Below are positions 1 through 5,601 of a DNA stretch of 32,253 nucleotides, piece after piece. The DNA lies in contig NZ_JOIR01000061.1 of NCBI RefSeq assembly GCF_000720115.1, positions 1-32,253 of the forward strand. The letters run 5' to 3'. The notes under the pieces were generated by a model, which saw only the letters and a list, made by a program, of their open reading frames with translations, did not search any database and was not told where the DNA came from. The translations under genes were made by a program, and so were the position numbers. This DNA is from Streptomyces sp. NRRL F-2580. Its GTDB lineage: Bacteria > Actinomycetota > Actinomycetes > Streptomycetales > Streptomycetaceae. Each line of letters begins with the position of its first letter. The first letter of the stretch is position 1.

Positions 1-249
1 GCCGAGTTCCTTCTGGATCAGGCCTTCCTGGAGGCCGACCAGCGCGGTGGCGTGCGTCAGGTTCGGGAAGTAGCCGATCCGCACCTCGGAGGCCGACAGT
101 TTCGCGCCGTCCGTGGCGGCGGCGTTCGCGGCCTTGCCGCCCTCGTCCTTCTTGGCCTCGGAGCCGTAGCCGCAGGCGGTGAGCAGCAGGGGAAGCGTCG
201 CGGTGACGGCGATGGCGCGCAGGGTGGTGAGCGGTCTTGCGGCAGACAC
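1..249 (-). CDS. ABC transporter substrate-binding lipoprotein, sulfonate/nitrate/taurine type (5' part only)
   Basis: Only the first 83 codons are inside the window; the gene runs off the left edge. A GTG start at 249 is chosen because AAAGGA lies 7 nt upstream. The N-terminus is a bacterial lipoprotein signal: Arg/Lys-poor but with R5 and R11, a hydrophobic run, then the lipobox LTAC with the lipidated Cys at residue 26. After a charged, Ala-rich spacer the mature domain opens with [20 protein letters not shown], the usual first strand and helix of SsuA/NrtA-like periplasmic-binding proteins of aliphatic-sulfonate importers. It would sit on the outer face of the membrane and hand ligand to a permease/ATPase pair presumably encoded further left. 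The ligand is inferred from family and from the sulfur-type neighbours; it cannot be read from this fragment. Confidence 0.85.
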   Translation of the reverse strand, partial: MSAARPLTTLRAIAVTATLPLLLTACGYGSEAKKDEGGKAANAAATDGAKLSASEVRIGYFPNLTHATALVGLQEGLIQKELG

Positions 250-558
250 GGAGGTGTCCTTTCACGGGATGGTGTTCAAGGAGGTACGGAGAAGGGCGAC
301 GCGAGACCATCGACACACACGGAACCGACGCCCGACGCCCGGCGGTGAATGGTGAGCGGTGGGCGGTGAGCGGTGGGCGACAGGGTTGCGGTCGCGGGCC
401 CGAGGAACGCAGGGGTGCCGGACACCTCGGGGACGGAGGTCGAGCCCGGACGGCGCACGCCCGCGCTCGACTCCACGCGGTCGGCGTGGTCGGCCGAGGG
501 GCCCGTCCGACGGTGCTCAGCGGTGACTACACGTGGAGCGGGGCCCGGCGCATGGGTG
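250..558. other. 309-nt leader-to-gene interval without a supported gene
   Basis: This is the untranslated stretch between the leader peptide (559-657, minus) and the lipoprotein gene. A 66-codon open frame exists on the minus strand (276-476), but it has no ribosome site and no recognisable product. The stretch holds a 14-bp tandem duplication (351-378) and many G+C-rich short inverted repeats. A role as a transcribed attenuator region is inferred only from its position. Confidence 0.5.
351..378. repeat. 14-bp perfect tandem duplication
   Basis: GGTGAGCGGTGGGC occurs twice head to tail (351-364 and 365-378), preceded by a partial copy (GGTGAAT). It lies in the presumed 5' untranslated region of the lipoprotein gene. 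No function is evident. Confidence 0.8.
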
Positions 559-573
559 TCAGCCGGACTGACA
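557..573 (-). promoter_or_regulatory. Hairpin over the leader-peptide Cys codon and stop codon
   Basis: On the minus strand TGTCAG-N5-CTGACA forms a perfect 6-bp stem. Its first three bases are the only Cys codon (TGT) of the leader peptide, and its right arm contains the leader stop codon TGA. A ribosome pausing at Cys would occupy this stem, which is the geometry expected of a cysteine-sensing attenuator. The fold is visible; the regulatory role is inferred. Confidence 0.45.
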
Positions 574-657
574 GATGGCGCTGGACGTGCGGAGCAGGTC
601 GATGTGCCGGCGGGAGGTCAGAGGCAGCGTCCGGCCTGCGTGATGCAGTGTTCGCAC
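559..657 (-). CDS. Cysteine-type leader peptide (32 aa) upstream of the transporter gene
   Basis: A GTG start at 657 has GGAGG 6 nt upstream. The 32-residue product ends in LTSRRHIDLLRTSSAICQSG, the RRHIDLLR-x-SSAxC signature of the small 'putative leader peptides' that streptomycetes carry in front of sulfur-metabolism genes. There is one Cys codon, four residues before the stop. It lies just downstream of the operator at 685-701 and about 310 nt ahead of the ABC lipoprotein gene, so it probably heads that transcript. Cysteine-responsive attenuation by small upstream frames is known in mycobacteria; that this peptide works the same way is inference. The second leader at 2787-2870 is its paralogue. 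Confidence 0.8.
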   Translation of the reverse strand: MRTLHHAGRTLPLTSRRHIDLLRTSSAICQSG

Positions 658-684
658 GGCCCACCTCCCTGGATTCCTAGTTTT

Positions 685-701
685 CCCACCTGGTTGGTAG
701 G
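685..701 (-). promoter_or_regulatory. Operator A, CCTA-N9-TGGG, at the leader/transporter promoter
   Basis: The minus strand reads CCTACCAACCAGGTGGG. The same CCTA-N9-TRGG dyad occurs at 2617-2633 and 2728-2744 and nowhere else that I noticed nearby. Dyads of this size are typical of Rrf2-family (CymR-like) sites, and an Rrf2 gene lies 94 bp away. A possible -10 (TATGCC, minus) overlaps its edge, which fits repression. Binding by this particular protein is inferred. Confidence 0.6.
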
Positions 702-728
702 CATATTGGCAGAGGCGGACACCCACCC

Positions 729-783
729 CAAGAGGGTGACCGAATGGTGGACGCCGGAATCTCGTTATGTGAGAACGTGCAGG
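729..783 (-). promoter_or_regulatory. 55-bp conserved upstream block, copy A
   Basis: By hand alignment this block matches the block at 2661-2715 at 43 of 55 positions without gaps. The best-kept part is CAAGAGSGTGACCGAATGG (plus strand). A second part carries the small dyad TCTC/GAGA around CAT. It is separated from operator A by exactly 27 bp, the same as in copy B. The TTG at its inner edge could be a -35 element. The conservation suggests an activator site overlapping the promoter. Confidence 0.6.
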
Positions 784-794
784 TGGAGCAGGGG

Positions 795-1253
795 TCAGGG
801 ATTGGTCCAGGCACCGGGGGTGTCGGCCAGTGCCGATACGTCCGCGGGCAGGTCGGACGACGCGACGTCGGCGAGGCTCACGCCGTCGAGGATCTCGCGG
901 ACATTGGCCCGCAGTGCGATCCACAGGGGGAGCAGTGCCTGGGCGGGGCCGGTGTAGGACAGGTCCGGAGGGCGGACCCCGCGCACCGAGACGAGCGGTC
1001 CGTCCACGACCCGGATCACGTCCGCGATGCTGATGGACTGGGCGGGCTTGGCCAGCCGGTAGCCGCCGTTGCCGCCGCGCTGGCTGAGCACGAGACCGCC
1101 CCGGCGCATGTCGTTCAGGATGCCCTCGAGGAACTTGTGCGGGATGTCCTGGGCGTCGGCGATGGCCTCCGCCTTCACGGGCCCGTCATCCTGCGACGCG
1201 GCAAGCTGCAGTGCGGCACGTACCGCGTAGTCCGCCCTGGCTGAGATCCGCAT
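795..1253 (-). CDS. Rrf2-family transcriptional regulator, cysteine-free (CymR-like)
   Basis: The 152-residue product begins MRISARADYAVRAALQLA and continues with the winged-helix wing segment QRGGNGGYRLAKPA and the dimer-helix region (ISIADVIRVVDGPL), all diagnostic of Rrf2 proteins. The usual three Fe-S-binding cysteines are absent; there is no Cys in the protein, as in CymR-like members that sense through partners. The start at 1253 is preferred over the in-frame ATG at 1271 because the family begins MRIS/MKIS and because a -10 (GATAAT) ends 6 nt before it, predicting a leaderless transcript. It lies between the SfnB-like gene and the leader/transporter unit on the same strand, close to three matching operators. 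It is probably the local sulfur-status repressor; the effector is unknown. Confidence 0.88.
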   Translation of the reverse strand: MRISARADYAVRAALQLAASQDDGPVKAEAIADAQDIPHKFLEGILNDMRRGGLVLSQRGGNGGYRLAKPAQSISIADVIRVVDGPLVSVRGVRPPDLSYTGPAQALLPLWIALRANVREILDGVSLADVASSDLPADVSALADTPGAWTNP

Positions 1254-1284
1254 ACGGACATTATCTTGCATCGATTCGGCCGGT
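1254..1284 (-). promoter_or_regulatory. Promoter of the Rrf2 gene (leaderless)
   Basis: On the minus strand GGGACA and GATAAT are separated by 18 nt, and the distance from the -10 to the ATG at 1253 puts the transcription start on the A of ATG. No Shine-Dalgarno sequence is present, which agrees with leaderless initiation. No CCTA-N9-TRGG site lies here, so autoregulation is not suggested. Confidence 0.5.
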
Positions 1285-1347
1285 GTCCCCTCGCGGGTGG
1301 CCGGCGGCGGGTGGCCGGCGGCCGCCGGGCAGGTGCTCGGGCTCGCG

Positions 1348-2553
1348 TCAGCGGAACGCCGCCACCACGGGGTGGGAGCCGTTGAGGTAGTGCTCGCCGA
1401 TGGAGCGCAGGCGGTGGGCGGCCGGGCGGTGCGCCGTCAGGACCCGGGCGTTGCGCCAGAACCGGTCCAAGCCGGGCGCGTCGGCGAGTTCCAGTACCCG
1501 GGCGGTGATGCGCAGGGCGGCCTTCGACGTCACGGTCTCGGCCGTGGCGACCAGGGCCGCGACGCCCGCGGCTCCCTCCGCGTCGAGGTGCGTACCCGTG
1601 TCGAGGGCCCGCGCCATCACGTCCGTCGCCCGGTCGACCACGGCGGTGGCCGTCTGGGCGGCCGAGGCGAGCTCCCCGTACGTCAGGAAGAGGTCCGGGT
1701 CCTCACCGGGCAGCCGGTGCGCGCGGCCGCCCCTGCTGAGGTCGCGCGCCTCGGTGAGGGCGCCCTCCGCGATGCCGAGGCCGACGTGGCACAGGGCGAG
1801 CCGGAGCGCGGGCTCCGCGAGCGCGGTGAAGGGCGCGGTGGACTCCTCGTCGTGCGGCCGGCGGCCCAGCACCTGTTCGGGCGTGATGGCGACCCGGTCC
1901 AGGACGACCTCGCCCGCGCCGGCGACGCGCTGCCCGAGGCGGTCGTGGGCGGACTCGACGGTCACCCCCCGTGCGCCCGCTGGGATCCGTACGACCAGGA
2001 CGTCACCGGTCGCCGCGCACACGGCGTCGACGACGATCTGGTCGGCCGTGGCCACCGCCGTGTCCACGGGCCGGCGCCCGCTCAGCACGTAGCCGGGGGT
2101 GCGCCGCCTCAGCGTGAGCTCCGGTGCGTCGCCGTCGTCGTGGGGGACGGGAGCGCGGACCGCACCGGTCCACAGCCACTGCTCGGCCACCGACTCCTCT
2201 TCGAGGGCGGCCGCGTGCTGGTGGCCCGCGTAGAAGCGTCCGCTCCAGGTGTGCACGTAGTGGCGGGCGAGTACGTCGCCGACGGAGCCGTCAGCCGCGG
2301 CGATCTCCCGTATGACGGCGCATCCGGTGCGCCAGTCCGCCCCGCGGTCGGGCCCCGGCGGGGTGAGGGCCGCCGGCAGGCCCGCCTCGCGCAGCCGGGC
2401 CGTCTCGTCGGCCGGCGGCTTACCCGCCTGGTCGCGCGCGATGGCGTCCGCGGCGAGGTCGTCCGCCACGTCGCGGGCCGTGCGCAGGAGCGTGCGGCGC
2501 CGCTCGTCGAGAGATCGGCGGCCGGTGGTGCCAGGGGGGATGGCGGTGGTCAT
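1348..2553 (-). CDS. SfnB/DszC-like acyl-CoA-dehydrogenase-fold flavin monooxygenase
   Basis: The 401-residue protein has the acyl-CoA dehydrogenase layout: an N-terminal helical domain (LREAGLPAALTPP, residues about 55-70), a middle beta-domain (TGAVRAPVPHDDG, then GARGVTVESAHDRLGQR), and a C-terminal four-helix domain. Members of this subgroup (SfnB, DszC) use reduced FMN and oxygen on organosulfur compounds rather than dehydrogenating acyl-CoA. That assignment rests on overall resemblance and context. The ATG at 2553 has CGGAG 8 nt upstream; an in-frame GTG 16 codons earlier lacks a better site. It has its own control region (operator B and the conserved block), divergent from the second leader peptide. 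It probably works with the luciferase-like enzymes downstream in releasing sulfite from organic sulfur. Confidence 0.82.
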   Translation of the reverse strand: MTTAIPPGTTGRRSLDERRRTLLRTARDVADDLAADAIARDQAGKPPADETARLREAGLPAALTPPGPDRGADWRTGCAVIREIAAADGSVGDVLARHYVHTWSGRFYAGHQHAAALEEESVAEQWLWTGAVRAPVPHDDGDAPELTLRRRTPGYVLSGRRPVDTAVATADQIVVDAVCAATGDVLVVRIPAGARGVTVESAHDRLGQRVAGAGEVVLDRVAITPEQVLGRRPHDEESTAPFTALAEPALRLALCHVGLGIAEGALTEARDLSRGGRAHRLPGEDPDLFLTYGELASAAQTATAVVDRATDVMARALDTGTHLDAEGAAGVAALVATAETVTSKAALRITARVLELADAPGLDRFWRNARVLTAHRPAAHRLRSIGEHYLNGSHPVVAAFR

Positions 2554-2616
2554 GTCGGCTACTCCGGAACGTTGTTGGGTGGCGCCGACCGGCCGCTTCA
2601 CCGAATCCCCACCTTT

Positions 2617-2633
2617 CCCATCGGATTGATAGG
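2617..2633 (-). promoter_or_regulatory. Operator B, CCTA-N9-TGGG, at the SfnB-like gene promoter
   Basis: The minus strand reads CCTATCAATCCGATGGG, matching operators A and C in half-site sequence and 9-bp spacing. It is preceded by TATC, a possible -10, and a TTG 20 nt further up, as in copy A. It lies 64 bp before the ATG at 2553. Confidence 0.6.
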
Positions 2634-2660
2634 GATAGTCGCCCGAAGCTGCCTGCCGGG

Positions 2661-2715
2661 CAAGAGCGTGACCGAATGGCGGACGATCCGATCTCGACAT
2701 GAGAGACCATGCAGG
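2661..2715 (-). promoter_or_regulatory. 55-bp conserved upstream block, copy B
   Basis: This is the partner of the block at 729-783, with the same length, no gaps and the same 27-bp distance to its operator. An open frame beginning MSRSDRPPFGH runs through it. The similarity to copy A is better explained by DNA conservation, since copy A is not in a comparable gene. Confidence 0.6.
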
Positions 2716-2727
2716 TCAGGGCAGTTT

Positions 2728-2744
2728 CCTAGTCAATCGGTAGG
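2728..2744 (+). promoter_or_regulatory. Operator C, CCTA-N9-TAGG, ahead of the second leader peptide
   Basis: The plus strand reads CCTAGTCAATCGGTAGG, the most symmetric of the three sites, inside TTCCTA...TAGGGAA. It sits 6 bp upstream of the -35 box of the leader/winged-helix transcript. It is placed differently from A and B relative to the promoter, so its effect there may differ. Confidence 0.6.
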
Positions 2745-2750
2745 GAAGTA

Positions 2751-2787
2751 TTGACGCGCACCCGCCACACACCTCACGATGTGACCA
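2751..2787 (+). promoter_or_regulatory. Promoter giving a leaderless leader-peptide transcript
   Basis: TTGACG (2751-2756) and CACGAT (2775-2780) are 18 nt apart. The -10 keeps the two most important positions, A2 and T6. Initiation 7 nt downstream would fall on the A of the ATG at 2787. No ribosome site precedes that ATG. Confidence 0.5.
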
Positions 2788-2870
2788 TGTCCCCGTCGCA
2801 GCCGTTGCTCGTACGCCGCAGGCACGTTGACCTCCGTCGCGTCGCCAGCGCCGTCTGCCGACCCGTCTAG
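2787..2870 (+). CDS. Cysteine-type leader peptide (27 aa) upstream of the winged-helix gene
   Basis: The 27-residue peptide contains VRRRHVDLRRVASAVCRPV and ends at TAG. It has the same RRHxDL-R-x-ASAxC signature as the leader at 559-657 and a single Cys codon four codons from the stop. A short stem (ACCC-N5-GGGT) spans the stop codon, resembling the larger hairpin of the other leader. It starts at the predicted transcription start and lies 232 nt ahead of the winged-helix regulator gene. The intervening stretch (2871-3102) has no other gene. Confidence 0.75.
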   Translation: MSPSQPLLVRRRHVDLRRVASAVCRPV

Positions 2871-3102
2871 GGTTTCTTCGACAGGGCATTTCCTCGACGT
2901 GCGCCGGTGTTCCGGCCGTCGCTCCTCTCCGTGCGCCGCACTTTCCCGTGACCCGTGGCCCGGGCCCCTGAGCCGTAGCCGTACGGGTCCGCCCGGCGTG
3001 CGACGTGCCGGCTCTCCCGTCGGATCCGTCACGGAGACCCCTGCCCCGTCGTCGCCCACCATCCGGCGTCCGTACCTGATTCCGCAGCCGAAGGGGCTCA
3101 CC

Positions 3103-3669
3103 GTGACCACCGCACTTCCCGCACCGGTATCCGCCACCGCCGTCCGCCGTCCCCCGGCCCCGCGCCTCCAACTGGTCGGCGACCGCCCACCCGCCGTCCC
3201 CGCGGGCGGGATCGGCGGCGGCCGCGTCGGATACCTCGTGTTCCTGCCGGCGGACGTCGACCCGGTCGCGGTGATGACCGCGCACGGCATACGCCCGGAG
3301 ATCCATCCCCTCGACACCAGGACGCTCCGGGCACCCGCGCCGGCACCGGCAGCCCCGCACCCCGCCCCCGTCCGGCCTGACGATGCCGTCCGGATCGACG
3401 GCGCACGTCGGCTGGCCGAGGTCGACGGACGCGAACTGGACCTCACCTACCTGGAGTTCGACCTTCTGGCGCACCTGGTGGCCCATCCGTACACGGTCCA
3501 CAGACGTGACGCCCTCATCTCGGACATCTGGGGGTACGGACACATCGGCGACGGCCGTACGGTCGACGTCCACGTGGCCAGGCTGCGCCGCAAGCTCGGT
3601 CCCGCCCACCGGGGCCGCATCTCCACCGTGCGCCGCGTCGGCTACAAGTACGTCCCCGACCACCAGTAG
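3103..3669 (+). CDS. Winged-helix (OmpR/PhoB-type) DNA-binding protein without receiver domain
   Basis: The 188-residue product has a GTG start with AAGGGG 6 nt upstream. The first ~100 residues are Pro/Ala-rich with one structured piece (GGGRVGYLVFLPADVDPVAV). Residues about 100-188 are a complete trans_reg_C winged helix: VDGRELDLTYLEFDLLAHLV, then RDALISDIWGYG, RTVDVHVARLRRKLG and TVRRVGYKYV, with the recognition helix and wing intact. There is no receiver domain or phosphorylatable Asp. It is separated from the leader peptide by 232 nt in the same direction, so it is probably under cysteine-linked attenuation. The next intact genes downstream are the four luciferase-like monooxygenases, its likeliest targets. 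It is a candidate activator binding the 55-bp blocks; this is inference. Confidence 0.85.
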   Translation: MTTALPAPVSATAVRRPPAPRLQLVGDRPPAVPAGGIGGGRVGYLVFLPADVDPVAVMTAHGIRPEIHPLDTRTLRAPAPAPAAPHPAPVRPDDAVRIDGARRLAEVDGRELDLTYLEFDLLAHLVAHPYTVHRRDALISDIWGYGHIGDGRTVDVHVARLRRKLGPAHRGRISTVRRVGYKYVPDHQ

Positions 3670-3896
3670 CCCCGGAGGCGGGCCGGTCCAACAGCCCGAA
3701 TATTTCACCAGAAGGCGTTGTGTGTACGGCGGATGAAATTGCCGCATGCTTACGCGGACATCGACATCGGGCCCGTTGACAGCCCTTCTCCGGGCTGCCC
3801 GGCTTACGCCGCAGAAAACGACATCAGCCGGGCCTGCCCGTGACCGACTCCTGAATCCCCGGCCGCCGGGCCGCGCCACGGACGGAGAGCCCGCCC
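3670..3896. other. Intergenic stretch after the winged-helix gene
   Basis: No gene is supported here. A small hairpin (CAGCCC-N6-GGGCTG, 3780-3797) lies 110 nt past the stop codon and could aid termination, although no U-tract follows. Confidence 0.4.
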
Positions 3897-4205
3897 CATG
3901 ACCCGGCCGCCCCGGACTCCTCGGCCGACCTGCGCAGACTGGTCGGCGACGGCGGGACCGCCGCGCTCGCCGGCGTACTCACCCCGCCCGCACCGTCGAG
4001 CTGGGCACGTACCTCGGCATCCGGCACCCGGGCCGGCTGATCGCCATGCGGAGAGCGGCTGCGGCCACCCGGCTGGACCGAGATCAGCGCAGTGTGCACC
4101 CATCCCGACCACCGGGCGGCGGTCTCGATCGGCTTCACCTTGCGCCGCCGCCCGTCCTTCACGGCGGTCCGCGCGCCCGGCAACACCACTGCCAACTTCT
4201 CTTAA
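3897..4205 (+). pseudogene. Decayed GNAT (FR47-like) acetyltransferase remnant
   Basis: Three pieces of a GNAT N-acetyltransferase can be read in order but not in one frame. Frame 1 gives DLRRLVGDGGTAALAGVLTP, frame 2 gives VELGTYLGIRHPGRLIAM, and frame 1 again gives GERLRPPGWTEISAVCTHPD up to a stop at 4203. The middle piece is out of frame, and frame 1 has a TGA at 4037. The acetyl-CoA-binding loop, normally RGRGLG after THPD, reads RAAVSIG. At least two indels are therefore needed. The residual similarity is clear, and the gene is not functional as written. Confidence 0.6.
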
Positions 4206-4207
4206 TA

Positions 4208-4236
4208 TTCAGGTCATTGTATGGCACCGCTATAGG
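4208..4236 (+). promoter_or_regulatory. Candidate promoter of the monooxygenase operon
   Basis: TTCAGG and TATAGG are 17 nt apart in an unusually A+T-rich patch after the pseudogene. A small dyad (CGCTA-N7-TAGCG, 4229-4245) overlaps the -10. It is about 125 nt ahead of the first monooxygenase gene. No CCTA-N9-TRGG site is present here. Confidence 0.3.
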
Positions 4237-4366
4237 GCCTAGCGTTTCGAAGGGATATCGATGACGGGCCTCACGGGCCTCTTCCCCGCCCTCTCGTACG
4301 CCCTCATATTCGCGACGCGCATCGGCCTTTTTCTTCACCCGGCCGATCAGGAAGGCGTAATTCGAC

Positions 4367-5578
4367 GTGTCCGCATCCCCGCCCGCATCCGCATTTCCCT
4401 TCGCACCGGCATCCTCCGAACCGCTGCACCTGGCCGTCGCGCTCGACGGCGCGGGCCGGCACCCCGCCGCCTGGCGCGAGCCGGGCGCCCGGCCCGGTGA
4501 GATCTTCACGGCCCGCTACTGGGCCGACGCCGTGGCCGAGGCCGAAGCCGGACTGCTCGACTTCGTCTCCTTCGAGGACTCCCTCAGCCTCCAGTCGTCC
4601 TCGGCCGACGGGCCCGACGGACGCACGGACCGGGTCCGGGGGCGGCTGGACGCGGTGCTCACCGCTGCCCGTGTCGCACCGCTGACCCGGCACATAGGCC
4701 TGGTCCCGGCGGTGACGGCCACCCACACCGAGCCCTTCCACATCTCCAAGGCGATCGCCACCCTCGACCACGTGAGCCGCGGCCGCGCCGGCCTGTGGAT
4801 CCAGGTGTCCGGACTCCTCCACGAGACACGGCACTTCGGCCGCCGGCCGGTCCCGCTCCCGGAAGCGGAGTCCTACGCGGAGGCCGCCGACCACGTCGAG
4901 GTGATCCGGCGGCTGTGGGACAGCTGGGAGGACGACGCGGAGATCCGGGACGTGGCCACGGGCCGGTTCGTCGACCGCGACAAGCTGCACTACATCGACT
5001 TCGAGGGCCGTCACTTCACTGTGAGGGGGCCGTCGATCACCCCGCGCCCGCCGCAGGGGCAGCCCGTGGTCGGCGCGTCCGGCGACGGCGAATCCTCGTA
5101 TGCGCTCGTCGCCCGGTCCACGGACGTCGGGTACGTCGCCGCGCACGACGGGGACGGTACGAGGGCCGCCGTCGAGGCGATCCGGCGGGCCCGGGAGGCG
5201 ACCGGGCTCGCGGCGCAGCCACTGCACCTGTTCGGGGACCTCACCGTGTTCCTGGACGAGGACGCCCCGGCGGCCGTCGCCCGTCTGGAGCGCCTGGACG
5301 CGCTCGCGGGCGCCTCGTACGGCGACGGGGGCGTCGTCTTCGCCGGGAGCCCCGGGCAGCTGGCGGAGCTGCTCCTGGAGCGCCGGGAGACGGGCCTGTC
5401 GGGTTTCCTGCTGCGGCCCGGTGTGATCGCCCACGACCTGCCCGCGATCACCCGGGGCCTGGTACCGGAGCTCCAGCGGCGCGGGGTCTTCCGCCGGGCG
5501 TACGAGGCGGCCACCCTGCGCGGACTGCTGGGCCTGGAGCGCCCGGCCGGCCGCTATGCCGCCCACTCCGCCGCCTGA
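4367..5578 (+). CDS. Luciferase-like FMN-dependent monooxygenase 1 (NtaA/DszA-type)
   Basis: The 403-residue TIM-barrel protein of the LLM class has the first strand HLAVALDGAGRHPAAW, the flavin-barrel segments LDFVSFEDSLS and RHIGLVPAVTATHTEPFHIS, then IATLDHVSRGRAGLWIQVSG. The long insertion with DFEGRHFTVRGPSITPRPPQ is typical of the NtaA/SnaA/DszA branch that uses reduced FMN to oxidise sulfonates, sulfones or polyamino acids. The GTG at 4367 has AGGAAGG upstream at a longish 11 nt. It is the first of four co-directional LLM genes with gaps of 23 nt or less, clearly one operon. The substrate cannot be deduced. Confidence 0.88.
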   Translation: MSASPPASAFPFAPASSEPLHLAVALDGAGRHPAAWREPGARPGEIFTARYWADAVAEAEAGLLDFVSFEDSLSLQSSSADGPDGRTDRVRGRLDAVLTAARVAPLTRHIGLVPAVTATHTEPFHISKAIATLDHVSRGRAGLWIQVSGLLHETRHFGRRPVPLPEAESYAEAADHVEVIRRLWDSWEDDAEIRDVATGRFVDRDKLHYIDFEGRHFTVRGPSITPRPPQGQPVVGASGDGESSYALVARSTDVGYVAAHDGDGTRAAVEAIRRAREATGLAAQPLHLFGDLTVFLDEDAPAAVARLERLDALAGASYGDGGVVFAGSPGQLAELLLERRETGLSGFLLRPGVIAHDLPAITRGLVPELQRRGVFRRAYEAATLRGLLGLERPAGRYAAHSAA

Positions 5579-5601
5579 TCCCGGACCCGGAAGGACGCGT
5601 C

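Noticed and set aside
276..476. 66-codon minus-strand frame between leader peptide and lipoprotein gene
   Set aside because: No ribosome site, Pro/Ser/Arg-rich low-complexity product, no family resemblance.
2554..2700. N-terminal extension MSRSDRPPFGH... of the SfnB-like protein
   Set aside because: It runs through the operator and the 55-bp block, and the matching DNA in copy A is outside any comparable gene, so the conservation is of DNA rather than protein. The ATG at 2553 has its own ribosome site.
1297..2754. Long plus-strand open frame (485 codons) opposite the SfnB-like gene
   Set aside because: Gly/Arg/Val-rich shadow of the real minus-strand gene; G+C third-position bias and family similarity support only the minus strand.
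4261..4500. Possible small hydrophobic leader frame (MTGLTGLFPALSYALIF) with AAGGG upstream
   Set aside because: It overlaps monooxygenase 1 by more than 130 nt, has no Cys and lacks the RRHxDL leader signature; a chance frame cannot be excluded.
4304..5566. Long minus-strand open frame opposite monooxygenase 1, and similar ones opposite most genes (for example 5554-6927, 7868-9298, 13666-15234)
   Set aside because: High-G+C antisense shadows without ribosome sites or recognisable domains.
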